Shown: piece by piece, positions 1 to 5,768 of the stretch
Layout of the letters: each line of letters opens with the position of its first letter
Numbering within the stretch: the first letter of the stretch is position 1
Source of the DNA: Alcaligenaceae bacterium
GTDB taxonomy: Bacteria > Pseudomonadota > Gammaproteobacteria > Burkholderiales > Burkholderiaceae
Reading direction: 5' to 3'
Assembly (NCBI GenBank): GCA_947372575.1
Contig: CANBUF010000145.1
Coordinates: forward strand, 1 to 5,768
Length of the DNA stretch: 5,768 nt
The notes under the pieces: model-generated
Databases searched by the model: none
Told to the model about the DNA's origin: nothing
Seen by the model: the letters and a program-made list of their open reading frames with translations, nothing else
Made by a program: the position numbers and the translations under genes

Positions 1-1
1 G

Positions 2-1414
2 CAGCAGGATACCGGCATGATGCTGGGTTTTTTTGCAACCGACGATGGTACGTCCTTTGAGTCGATGAAACCTAAGCTGGATCGATTCAGGCAGGTGCTG
101 ATGCGAGATCCTGCTGTCAATACGGTCACCGCATTTGCCAGCGGACGGGGCGGCAGTAATACGAGTTTTCTGGCGGTTCAACTTAAACCTTTTGCTGAAC
201 GCAAACTCGATGTGCGCGAGGTCATCAACCGTTTGCGGCCTCAGCTTTCGGGTATTCCTGGCGCACGACTCACGCTCGTCGCCCAGCAGGATATTCGCGT
301 AGGCGGTCGCCAGAGTAGCGCCCAATACCAATACACTTTGCTGGCCAATGACCTGGATGACCTGAAGGTCTGGTTACCAAAAGTTCAGCAAGCCATGGCC
401 GCGTTGCCAGAGCTTGTGGATGTGGATACGGATGTTGAGGACCGCGGCCGCCAGGTCTCGATCGAGGTTGACCGGGATGCGGCACAGCGTCTGGGTGTAC
501 CGATGTCGAGTATTTCAGCTGTGCTGAATAACTCTTTCAGTCAGCGTCAGATTTCCGTCATGTATGGAGCGCGCAATCAATATCGCGTCGTGATGGGGGT
601 GGCACCTCGTCATGCACAGGAGCCAGACTCCCTGAATGATGTGTATGTGTTAAGCCAGACGGGACAGCGTGTCCCGCTGTCTGCGATTGCAAAGTTTGAA
701 ACGACCAATGCACCTTTAAGCGTTTCACATCAGGGGCTGCTGGCTGCTGACACGATTTCTTATGATGTTGCGCCTGGTGTCTCGCTGGGTCAGGCCAATG
801 CTGCAATTGATCAGGCAGTGGCGGCCATCAGCCTGCCAAGTGACAAGATCCAGGCAGGCTTTCAGGGAACATCCAAAGCATTGCAAAGCGCACTCTCAAA
901 TCAACCCTGGCTGATTCTGGCGGCTCTGGTCACGATGTACCTCGTGCTCGGGATGCTCTATGAGAGCACGATTCATCCCTTAACGATTCTCTCGACCTTG
1001 CCCTCGGCGGGCATCGGTGCCTTACTTGCCCTGTTGATGACAGGCACTGAATTCAGCCTGATAGCCTTGATTGGTGTGTTTTTATTAATCGGTATCGTGA
1101 AAAAAAATGCCATCATGATGGTGGACTTTGCCCTGGATGCACAACGCACACAGGGTCTGAGCCCTAAGGATGCTATTTACCAGGCCTGTATGACACGGTT
1201 CAGGCCAATCCTGATGACGACCTGCGCGGCGATATTTGGTGCCTTGCCGCTGGTATTCGCCGCGGGTGCTGGTGTTGAAATGCGGCGCCCGCTCGGTATT
1301 ACCATTATGGGGGGGCTGGTATTGAGCCAATTGCTGACGTTGTACACAACTCCTGTGGTGTACTTGTACCTTGATCGGTTCCGCTTATGGATGTTAACCA
1401 AGACCCAACGATGA
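2..1414 (+). CDS. mdtC: RND multidrug efflux transporter, MdtC/MuxC-type, C-terminal half (5' end outside window)
   Basis: Inner-membrane proton/drug antiporter subunit of a tripartite efflux pump. Only the last 470 residues are present; RND transporters of this class are about 1030-1040 residues, and the frame is open to the window edge, so the ATGs at 17 and 20 are internal. Visible parts, numbered from position 2, are the second periplasmic porter/docking region (about 1-295), then five hydrophobic segments: about 302-320, 328-346, 350-366, 398-422 and 429-456, matching TM8-TM12. The motif VKKNAIMMVDFA (366-377) in TM10 holds the lysine that takes part in the proton relay in AcrB-type pumps. 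The strings QDIRVGGRQS and QYQYTLL, and the ending LSQLLTLYTTPVVYL, are recalled from E. coli MdtC rather than AcrB or MdtB. MdtC acts with MdtB as a heterotrimer, so an mdtB-like gene and an adaptor gene are expected upstream. The stop overlaps the next gene's start (ATGA). Family call is firm; the MdtC subtype is from remembered similarity. Confidence 0.93.
   Translation, partial: QQDTGMMLGFFATDDGTSFESMKPKLDRFRQVLMRDPAVNTVTAFASGRGGSNTSFLAVQLKPFAERKLDVREVINRLRPQLSGIPGARLTLVAQQDIRVGGRQSSAQYQYTLLANDLDDLKVWLPKVQQAMAALPELVDVDTDVEDRGRQVSIEVDRDAAQRLGVPMSSISAVLNNSFSQRQISVMYGARNQYRVVMGVAPRHAQEPDSLNDVYVLSQTGQRVPLSAIAKFETTNAPLSVSHQGLLAADTISYDVAPGVSLGQANAAIDQAVAAISLPSDKIQAGFQGTSKALQSALSNQPWLILAALVTMYLVLGMLYESTIHPLTILSTLPSAGIGALLALLMTGTEFSLIALIGVFLLIGIVKKNAIMMVDFALDAQRTQGLSPKDAIYQACMTRFRPILMTTCAAIFGALPLVFAAGAGVEMRRPLGITIMGGLVLSQLLTLYTTPVVYLYLDRFRLWMLTKTQR
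1411..1414 (+). other. ATGA stop/start overlap coupling the pump and channel genes
   Basis: The pump gene's TGA (1412-1414) shares bases with the channel gene's ATG (1411-1413). No clear Shine-Dalgarno precedes it, so translation of the channel probably depends on ribosomes finishing the pump gene. This supports the choice of start and a shared operon. Confidence 0.75.
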
Positions 1415-1503
1415 TTGTTTCAATGTTTAAACGCTGTCAGCACGGTTTGACGCTTGTGCCTCGCTTTGCCATCGGCTTGACGCTGATCGGGGTACTGTCC
1501 GCC
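1411..1503 (+). other. Lipoprotein signal peptide (Sec/signal peptidase II) of the outer-membrane channel
   Basis: It encodes residues 1-31 before the lipidated Cys32 (codon TGT at 1504-1506). Basic residues (KR) precede a hydrophobic stretch ending in LSA, giving the lipobox LSAC. The call is from sequence pattern only. Confidence 0.85.
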
Positions 1504-2922
1504 TGTATGGTCGGTCCGGATTATGTGCGTCCGCCCATGGATGTTGGGACGACCTTTAAAGAATCAGCAGGGTGGCAGCCAGCTCGACAGCTCGCAGATG
1601 CCCCGCGCGGTCCCTGGTGGGACATGTATCAGGACGAGACACTTTCGCAACTGATGATTGAACTGAATGCGTCAAACCAGACGATTGCACAGACTGAAGC
1701 CAAGTTCCGTCAGGCGGTGGCCATTACGCAGGGCTCACGTTCAGCACTCTATCCCACCTTGTCCGTCACGGGGGCAGACACGCGGGCAGGCGGCTCAGCG
1801 ACAAGCGCTGTGGGTGTTGTGTCGAGTACCGCGATTTCGACCTATAGTGCTAACGCGCTCGCGAGCTGGCAACTTGATATCTGGGGCAGTGTCCGGCGCA
1901 ACATTGAGTCTACGGATGCCTCCGAGCTTGCCCTCGCAGCGGATGTGGCTGGCGCCAGGCTGACAGCGCAGACGGCCATGGCACTGAATTATTTACAGGT
2001 GCGCATACTGGATGAACTCAAGAGATTGCTCCAGGCCACAGTCGACTCCTATCAACGCTCACTGACCCTGACCACGAATCGTTACGAGGCGGGAGTGTCT
2101 GGCCTGGCCGATGTCGCTGTCGCGCGCACGCAGCTCGAAAGCACGCGTGCGCAGCTGATCGATCTTCAGCAGCAGCGGGCAGTCTTTGAGAACGCGGTTG
2201 CAGTCCTGCTCGGTCGGCCGCCTTCGACTTTTTCGATCGCTGAGCGTAAGTTCCAGCTTGAAGCGCCGGTGTCCCCGGTCGGTCTTCCCTCAATTGTGCT
2301 GGAGCGCAGACCCGATGTGGCGGGCGCAGAGCGCAGAGCCGCCTCGGCCAATGCCTTGATTGGTGTGGCAACGGCAGCCTGGTTTCCGACGCTGACGATT
2401 AATGGTAATACCGGCTATCGCAGCAATGATTACATGCAGTGGTTTTCAGCACCTGCGCAATTCTGGTCGCTAGGACCTCAGCTTGCGATGCTGATCTTTG
2501 ATGGTGGGGCAAGACAGGCGCAGATTAATCAGGCGCGCGCGGGCTTCGATATACAAGTGGCTGCTTATCGCCAGACTGTTCTACAAGCTTTGCAGGAAGT
2601 TGAAAATGCAATGGTCCAGATGCGTGTGTTTGAGCAGGAGGAAGTCGTGCAGCGTCTGGCGGTCCAAGCTGCACAGGATGCACTCAGGCTGACACGCAAT
2701 CAGTATGACCAGGGTCTGATCGATTACCTCAGCGTGTCGATCCTGGAGACTTCTGCCTTGAATAATGAGCGCACCTACATCACCCTGACAGGAAATCGGC
2801 TGAGCGCCAGTGTGCGCCTGATTGCCGCGATCGGTGGGGGCTGGTCTGCCGAGGATCTTAAAAAGCTGGATGCCTCAGGTAACCCAACTGCTGATCCCAG
2901 CAACACCGTGCCCACCAACTGA
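1411..2922 (+). CDS. Outer-membrane efflux lipoprotein, NodT/OprM family (TolC-like channel)
   Basis: Forms the trimeric outer-membrane and periplasmic tunnel through which the adjacent RND pump expels substrates. With the start at 1411 the protein has 503 residues, normal for the family. Residues 1-31 are a lipoprotein signal peptide (basic start, hydrophobic IGLTLIGVL) with lipobox LSAC, and Cys32 would be lipidated; Met at +2 favours outer-membrane sorting. After it come the family's GPDYVRPP and [11 protein letters not shown] motifs (34-78) and two outer-membrane efflux (OEP) domains, roughly 75-265 and 295-475. The helical segments [20 protein letters not shown] (224-243) and [20 protein letters not shown] (431-450) are the internal repeat typical of TolC-like proteins. 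I chose 1411 because it overlaps the pump stop as ATGA; an in-frame ATG at 1387 would extend the N-terminus inside the pump gene, and 1423 is also possible. No good Shine-Dalgarno is visible, consistent with coupling. The organisation resembles MuxABC-OpmB of Pseudomonas, where the channel gene lies in the pump operon. The last 15 codons overlap the opposing gene. Confidence 0.94.
   Translation: MIVSMFKRCQHGLTLVPRFAIGLTLIGVLSACMVGPDYVRPPMDVGTTFKESAGWQPARQLADAPRGPWWDMYQDETLSQLMIELNASNQTIAQTEAKFRQAVAITQGSRSALYPTLSVTGADTRAGGSATSAVGVVSSTAISTYSANALASWQLDIWGSVRRNIESTDASELALAADVAGARLTAQTAMALNYLQVRILDELKRLLQATVDSYQRSLTLTTNRYEAGVSGLADVAVARTQLESTRAQLIDLQQQRAVFENAVAVLLGRPPSTFSIAERKFQLEAPVSPVGLPSIVLERRPDVAGAERRAASANALIGVATAAWFPTLTINGNTGYRSNDYMQWFSAPAQFWSLGPQLAMLIFDGGARQAQINQARAGFDIQVAAYRQTVLQALQEVENAMVQMRVFEQEEVVQRLAVQAAQDALRLTRNQYDQGLIDYLSVSILETSALNNERTYITLTGNRLSASVRLIAAIGGGWSAEDLKKLDASGNPTADPSNTVPTN
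2875..2922. other. Tail-to-tail coding overlap of two convergent genes (48 bases)
   Basis: On the + strand these bases encode the last 15 residues of the efflux channel, a low-complexity Pro/Thr/Asn-rich tail (ending PSNTVPTN) and its TGA. On the - strand they encode the last 15 residues of the Nudix/ThiE-like protein, including the GHGVAGIS strand of its barrel, and its stop. No strong intrinsic terminator lies within or beside the overlap. Confidence 0.88.
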
Positions 2923-3840
2923 TTGCGCTTGGCGCAGGGTGACTTTTGATTGTCCACCCAGCGCATAGACAGGCAAGCCGGCCTGTGCGTTGAGTGCTGC
3001 AAAACGTTCCCACCCCATGGGAGGAGTGTCTGGGTGCGAGGCCGTGGCGAGCACCGGACTCAGCACGGCAAAGTCTGCCTCCAGATGGCGAGCGAGCGAC
3101 AAGTCTTCGAGATTATGGGTAGAGATTCCCAGTAGCTGGTGACGGGCTAAGGCAGGCCGGTGAGTGAGCGCCTGAGCATCCAGTGTGCGCAGGTGCAGGC
3201 CATCTGCAAGCTCGACCCATTGGGCAGGATGCACGCTGTTGATCAGGACGCGGGCACCCGCGGCATGACAACGCGCAAGCACTGTTTGCAGGGCTTGCAG
3301 TAAATCCGGGGCATCATCACCGCCGGGCCAACCGGGCTCACGCCATTGCAGCAGCTTGAGGCCATGCGCCAGTGCATGATCCAGATGGTCTAAAAAGGCT
3401 GGTAGTTTTTCTGGGGAACCAACAGAGGAAATAGCGTAAAACTCAGGCAACTCAAGCCACCTCAGGGGTGGATAGGTGGCAGGGAGCAGTTGCGGGACTT
3501 CGTGCGCTTGACTGCGTTGGACCCAGCGCAATTCCTGGCCTTCCAGACCTGTTGGTTCGCCTATCCATTCTGTGACGCGACAAAAAGCGAGTCGAACAGT
3601 TGTAGTCGGATAGTGATGCACGTAGGTGACCCAGGGCGTGGCCTGCGTCATCTGGATACCGATTTCTTCTTGTAGCTCACGCGCAAGCGCCTGCATGACC
3701 GTTTCGCCGGGCTCGATCTTGCCGCCTGGTAATTCCCACCAGCCTGGCCAGGGTTTGTCGGCCGGACGGTTGCCGAGCAGGACATACCCGTCGGGTCGCA
3801 ACAGCACCCCGACGGCGACCTCAATGATTTTATCCGGCAT
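2875..3840 (-). CDS. Nudix hydrolase (MutT-like) fused to a C-terminal ThiE-like domain
   Basis: Predicted nucleotide pyrophosphohydrolase of 321 residues; MutT-type members hydrolyse 8-oxo-dGTP to the monophosphate and limit oxidative mutation. Residues 1-128 are the Nudix domain, with a perfect Nudix box at 40-62 (G, E46, R54, E55, E58, E59, G61) after a MutT-like [16 protein letters not shown]. Residues about 132-321 resemble thiamine phosphate synthase (TIM barrel): [13 protein letters not shown] (163-170), VLIN (198-201), DGLHL (213-217), LLGISTHN (237-244), YALGGQ (292-297) and GHGVAGIS (310-317). Several residues expected for ThiE catalysis differ, so thiamine synthesis is doubtful. 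This fusion is known from beta- and gammaproteobacteria; the role of its second half is, to my knowledge, unproven. Start ATG 3840 was chosen because the Nudix fold begins at once ([14 protein letters not shown]) and it overlaps the upstream ATPase end by 11 bases; the longer frame from 4092 runs through the ATPase gene. It is the last gene of the argJ cluster. Confidence 0.92.
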   Translation of the reverse strand: MPDKIIEVAVGVLLRPDGYVLLGNRPADKPWPGWWELPGGKIEPGETVMQALARELQEEIGIQMTQATPWVTYVHHYPTTTVRLAFCRVTEWIGEPTGLEGQELRWVQRSQAHEVPQLLPATYPPLRWLELPEFYAISSVGSPEKLPAFLDHLDHALAHGLKLLQWREPGWPGGDDAPDLLQALQTVLARCHAAGARVLINSVHPAQWVELADGLHLRTLDAQALTHRPALARHQLLGISTHNLEDLSLARHLEADFAVLSPVLATASHPDTPPMGWERFAALNAQAGLPVYALGGQSKVTLRQAQSVGGHGVAGISSWVT

Positions 3841-4729
3841 GCCGAGCGGCCCAGTCGCGCGAGAATTGCCAGGCCACGCGCCCCGAACGGGAACCGCGCT
3901 CGAGCGTCCATTGCAGTGCCTCGGTGCGAGCCTCTGTAATGCTGGCCTCAGTACATCCCAGCGTACGCAACCAGTGCGCCACGATATCGAGATAATCATC
4001 CTGGCGGAAAGGATAGAAGGACAACCAGAGTCCAAAACGCTCGGACAGGGATATTTTTTCTTCGACGGTTTCGCCGGGATGAATCTCACCATCAGACTGA
4101 TGTTGATAGCTGAGGTTTTCGCTCATGTACTCGGGCATCAGGTGGCGACGGTTAGACGTTGCATAAATCAGGACGTTATTGCCGGTCGAGGCGGCTGAGC
4201 CATCGAGCACCGATTTGAGTGCCTTGTAGCCAGCTTCGCCTTCTTCGAAAGACAAGTCGTCGCAGAATACGATGAATTTTTCGGGTCGTGCCGCGACCAT
4301 ATCCACGATATCCGCCAAATCTGCCATGTCTGCTTTGTCGACTTCGATCAGACGCAGACCGCGATCACCATAGGCTGCAAGCATGGCTTTGACGAGTGAG
4401 CTTTTACCCGTGCCGCGTGCACCTGTCATCAGTACGTTGTTGGCAGGCTTACCTTCGATAAAGTGCAGGGTGTTGCGATCAATGATTTCTTTCTGGCGTT
4501 CGATATGCTGCAGGTCTTCGGTATTGATCAGTGAGACGTGTGCGATCGCATCGAGCCAGCCGTGCGAGGCACCACGCTTGCGCCAGCGAAAGGCTCGCGC
4601 ATCCCAGTTCATGGCGGGGGGGGCAGGTGGCAGCCAGGCTTCGAGCTGCGCGAGCACACGCACGGCGCGTGCCAGAAGTTCTGACATTTCAGGTGTTGCC
4701 TGCATATCGTTTTTGTTTGAAGTGTTCAT
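3830..4729 (-). CDS. DUF815-family AAA+ ATPase of unknown function
   Basis: Cytoplasmic P-loop ATPase of 299 residues matching the DUF815 / COG2607 family of predicted AAA+ proteins. Walker A is GARGTGKSS (103-111), with Lys109 and Ser110. Walker B is FIVFCDD (152-158), followed by LSFEE. A sensor-1-like YATSNRRH (189-196) carries Asn193. Arg231 in SLSERFGLW is a candidate arginine finger, and [11 protein letters not shown] (279-289) is a sensor-2-like C-terminal arginine region. The N-terminal about 95 residues are less distinctive, but [11 protein letters not shown] (42-52) looks conserved in the family. No signal peptide or membrane segment is present. The start at 4729 was chosen because the argJ stop and this ATG form TGATG; Met9 (4705) and Met15 (4687) are alternatives, and no strong Shine-Dalgarno distinguishes them. 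The gene sits between argJ and the Nudix fusion, overlapping both. The family is confidently assigned, but substrate and process are unknown; co-location with argJ does not by itself imply an arginine role. Confidence 0.93.
   Translation of the reverse strand: MNTSNKNDMQATPEMSELLARAVRVLAQLEAWLPPAPPAMNWDARAFRWRKRGASHGWLDAIAHVSLINTEDLQHIERQKEIIDRNTLHFIEGKPANNVLMTGARGTGKSSLVKAMLAAYGDRGLRLIEVDKADMADLADIVDMVAARPEKFIVFCDDLSFEEGEAGYKALKSVLDGSAASTGNNVLIYATSNRRHLMPEYMSENLSYQHQSDGEIHPGETVEEKISLSERFGLWLSFYPFRQDDYLDIVAHWLRTLGCTEASITEARTEALQWTLERGSRSGRVAWQFSRDWAARHAG
4616..4623. repeat. G8/C8 homopolymer inside the DUF815 ATPase gene
   Basis: Eight consecutive G on the + strand are read as C8 on the coding strand, within codons for the Pro/Ala stretch PPAPPAM (residues 34-40). 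A one-base slip would frameshift the gene before the P-loop. It could be a sequencing-error hotspot or a weak slippage site. Confidence 0.9.
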
Positions 4730-4731
4730 CA
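4727..4731 (-). other. TGATG stop/start junction between argJ and the DUF815 ATPase gene
   Basis: Read on the - strand, the argJ TGA (4731-4729) shares its A with the ATG of the next gene (4729-4727). Such one-base junctions usually mark translational reinitiation within one transcript. It supports both the argJ end and the ATPase start. Confidence 0.8.
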
Positions 4732-5768
4732 GGATCTGTAGTCAGCGTTAATGCTTACGTACTCATGCGAAAAGTCACAGGTGTAAACGGTTTCGGAAAT
4801 GTTGCCACGGCCCAGCGCAATACGGACCAGAATTTCGGGTTCTTTCATGATGCGCTGTCCATCGGCCTCCTGGTAGTCGGGGTTGCGTCCACCACGCGTT
4901 GCGACCAGTACATCTCCGAGCCAGAGATTGACCCCCGAGACATCCAGATCTGTGATGCCCGCGTAGCCCACTGCGGCCAGAATGCGTCCCAGATTAGGGT
5001 CGGATGCAAAAAAGGCCGTCTTGACCAAAGGCGAGTGAGCCACGGCATACGCGACCAGCAGTGCTTCTTCGACGGTATTGGCTTGTTCGACAAGAATTGT
5101 CATGAACTTTGTGGCGCCCTCGGCATCCCGCACGATTTTTTGTGCGAGATCCATCGCTGCTGCTGCAAGCGCAGACTTTAGTGCCGCGTAATGCGGATGC
5201 GAGGTGCTGACGATGTTCAGTCCGCTTTGACCTGTGGCCATCACAATGAAGGAGTCATTGGTGGATGTATCGCCATCGACCGTAATGCGGTTAAAGGAGA
5301 CATCGGCCAGTTCGCGCGCCAGTTGATTGAGCAATGGCTGCGCAATCCCCGCATCGGTTGCGAGGTAGCTCAGCATGGTCGCCATATTCGGACGGATCAT
5401 GCCCGCGCCCTTGCTGATGCCAGTGATGGTGATGGTTTTGTCACCCAGGGTCAGGCGCTGTGAGTGGATCTTTGGCAAGGTGTCCGTGGTCATGATGCCG
5501 TGTGCGGCGCTGACCCAGTTGCCAGGAGCCAGATTGCCGAGTGCTCCAGGCAAGCCTGCAACCAGTCGATCAACGGGCAATGGCTCCAGGATCACTCCGG
5601 TTGAAAAGGGCAGAATCTGATGGCTGTCGACGCCCATGAGTGCCGCGAGTGCAGTGCAGGTCTGCTCGGCTGCTTGCAGACCAGGCTCACCTGTACCTGC
5701 ATTGGCATTGCCCGTATTGATGACCAGGGCACGAATTGGCTGTCCGCCTGCCAGGTGTTGCTGGCAAA
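4729..5768 (-). CDS. argJ: Bifunctional ornithine acetyltransferase / glutamate N-acetyltransferase ArgJ (N-terminus outside window)
   Basis: ArgJ transfers the acetyl group from N-acetylornithine to glutamate, releasing ornithine and regenerating N-acetylglutamate in the cyclic arginine pathway; bifunctional members can also acetylate glutamate from acetyl-CoA. The last 345 residues are visible; full-length ArgJ is about 405-410, so roughly 60 N-terminal residues lie beyond 5768, and the ATG at 5637 is internal. Numbering from the window edge, [14 protein letters not shown] (13-26) and [13 protein letters not shown] (52-64) are family hallmarks. [14 protein letters not shown] (119-132) contains the self-cleavage site between Ala129 and Thr130, which splits the precursor into alpha and beta chains and exposes the Thr nucleophile. 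The C-terminus [13 protein letters not shown] is also characteristic. All these key residues are intact. Whether it is mono- or bifunctional cannot be decided from this sequence alone. The gene leads directly into the DUF815 ATPase gene. Confidence 0.97.
   Translation of the reverse strand, partial: CQQHLAGGQPIRALVINTGNANAGTGEPGLQAAEQTCTALAALMGVDSHQILPFSTGVILEPLPVDRLVAGLPGALGNLAPGNWVSAAHGIMTTDTLPKIHSQRLTLGDKTITITGISKGAGMIRPNMATMLSYLATDAGIAQPLLNQLARELADVSFNRITVDGDTSTNDSFIVMATGQSGLNIVSTSHPHYAALKSALAAAAMDLAQKIVRDAEGATKFMTILVEQANTVEEALLVAYAVAHSPLVKTAFFASDPNLGRILAAVGYAGITDLDVSGVNLWLGDVLVATRGGRNPDYQEADGQRIMKEPEILVRIALGRGNISETVYTCDFSHEYVSINADYRS
5377..5382 (-). other. ArgJ autoproteolysis site (Ala-Thr codons)
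   Basis: The codons GCG (Ala) and ACC (Thr) lie in the NMATML motif. In characterised ArgJ proteins the chain breaks before this Thr, which becomes the N-terminal nucleophile of the beta chain. The motif is intact here, so the precursor should mature normally. Confidence 0.9.

Noticed and set aside
1387..1410. An upstream ATG start for the outer-membrane lipoprotein.
   Set aside because: It would add eight residues before the lipoprotein signal inside the pump gene. The ATGA junction at 1411 is the more usual arrangement, though 1387 cannot be excluded.
2018..2371. A 117-codon open frame on the - strand within the channel gene.
   Set aside because: It is antisense to conserved OEP-domain sequence, is very rich in Arg and Pro, and has no recognisable family.
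2924..2936. TGCGC-TTG-GCGCA stem as a true rho-independent terminator.
   Set aside because: The stem has only five pairs and the nearby TTTT run is short and separated from it, so it is not annotated as a terminator.
2875..4092. A longer 405-residue version of the Nudix/ThiE-like protein starting at 4092.
   Set aside because: Its first 84 residues run out of frame through the conserved C-terminal part of the DUF815 ATPase gene and show no Nudix-like features. The Nudix fold begins right at the ATG at 3840.
3626..4198. A 190-codon open frame on the + strand.
   Set aside because: It lies antisense to the well-supported Nudix and ATPase genes, and its translation shows no recognisable domain.
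4531..5181. A 216-codon open frame on the + strand.
   Set aside because: It is antisense to the ATPase and argJ coding regions; its arginine- and cysteine-rich composition is typical of a shadow frame.
1..5768. A search for CRISPR repeats, tRNA or rRNA genes, insertion-sequence ends, toxin-antitoxin pairs or defence genes.
   Set aside because: Nothing recognisable was seen. The five conserved protein genes account for essentially every base, leaving no room for an unexplained system.

Overview
The window is accessory-free chromosomal DNA that looks like a betaproteobacterium of the order Burkholderiales, most likely the family Alcaligenaceae. This rests on protein similarity recalled from memory and on the gene order argJ, DUF815 ATPase, Nudix/ThiE fusion, which is typical of that group. 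By eye the G+C is in the mid-fifties, lower than Bordetella, which would fit a genus such as Advenella or Alcaligenes. The genus is inference only.

Layout: two gene blocks point towards each other and together fill essentially every base. Left block (+ strand, about 1-2922): the C-terminal half of an RND drug-efflux transporter of the MdtC/MuxC type, followed by a four-base ATGA overlap and a complete NodT/OprM-type outer-membrane lipoprotein. Together they form the inner-membrane pump and outer-membrane channel of a tripartite efflux system. The periplasmic adaptor and a second RND subunit would be expected upstream, outside the window.

Right block (- strand, about 5768 down to 2875): argJ (N-terminus cut by the window edge), a DUF815 AAA+ ATPase of unknown function, and a Nudix hydrolase fused to a ThiE-like domain. 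These three are chained by a 1-base TGATG overlap and an 11-base overlap, so they are probably co-transcribed and translationally coupled. ArgJ makes ornithine and recycles the acetyl group in arginine synthesis. The Nudix domain probably cleanses oxidised nucleotides. The ATPase has no assigned role.

The two blocks meet tail to tail with a 48-base overlap of coding sequence at 2875-2922 and no convincing intrinsic terminator. No RNA gene, mobile element, CRISPR array, promoter or intergenic region over 300 bases was seen. I did not find a previously undescribed system. The parts most worth a second look are the uncharacterised ATPase, the fusion protein whose ThiE-like half has lost several expected active-site residues, and the overlapping convergent gene ends.
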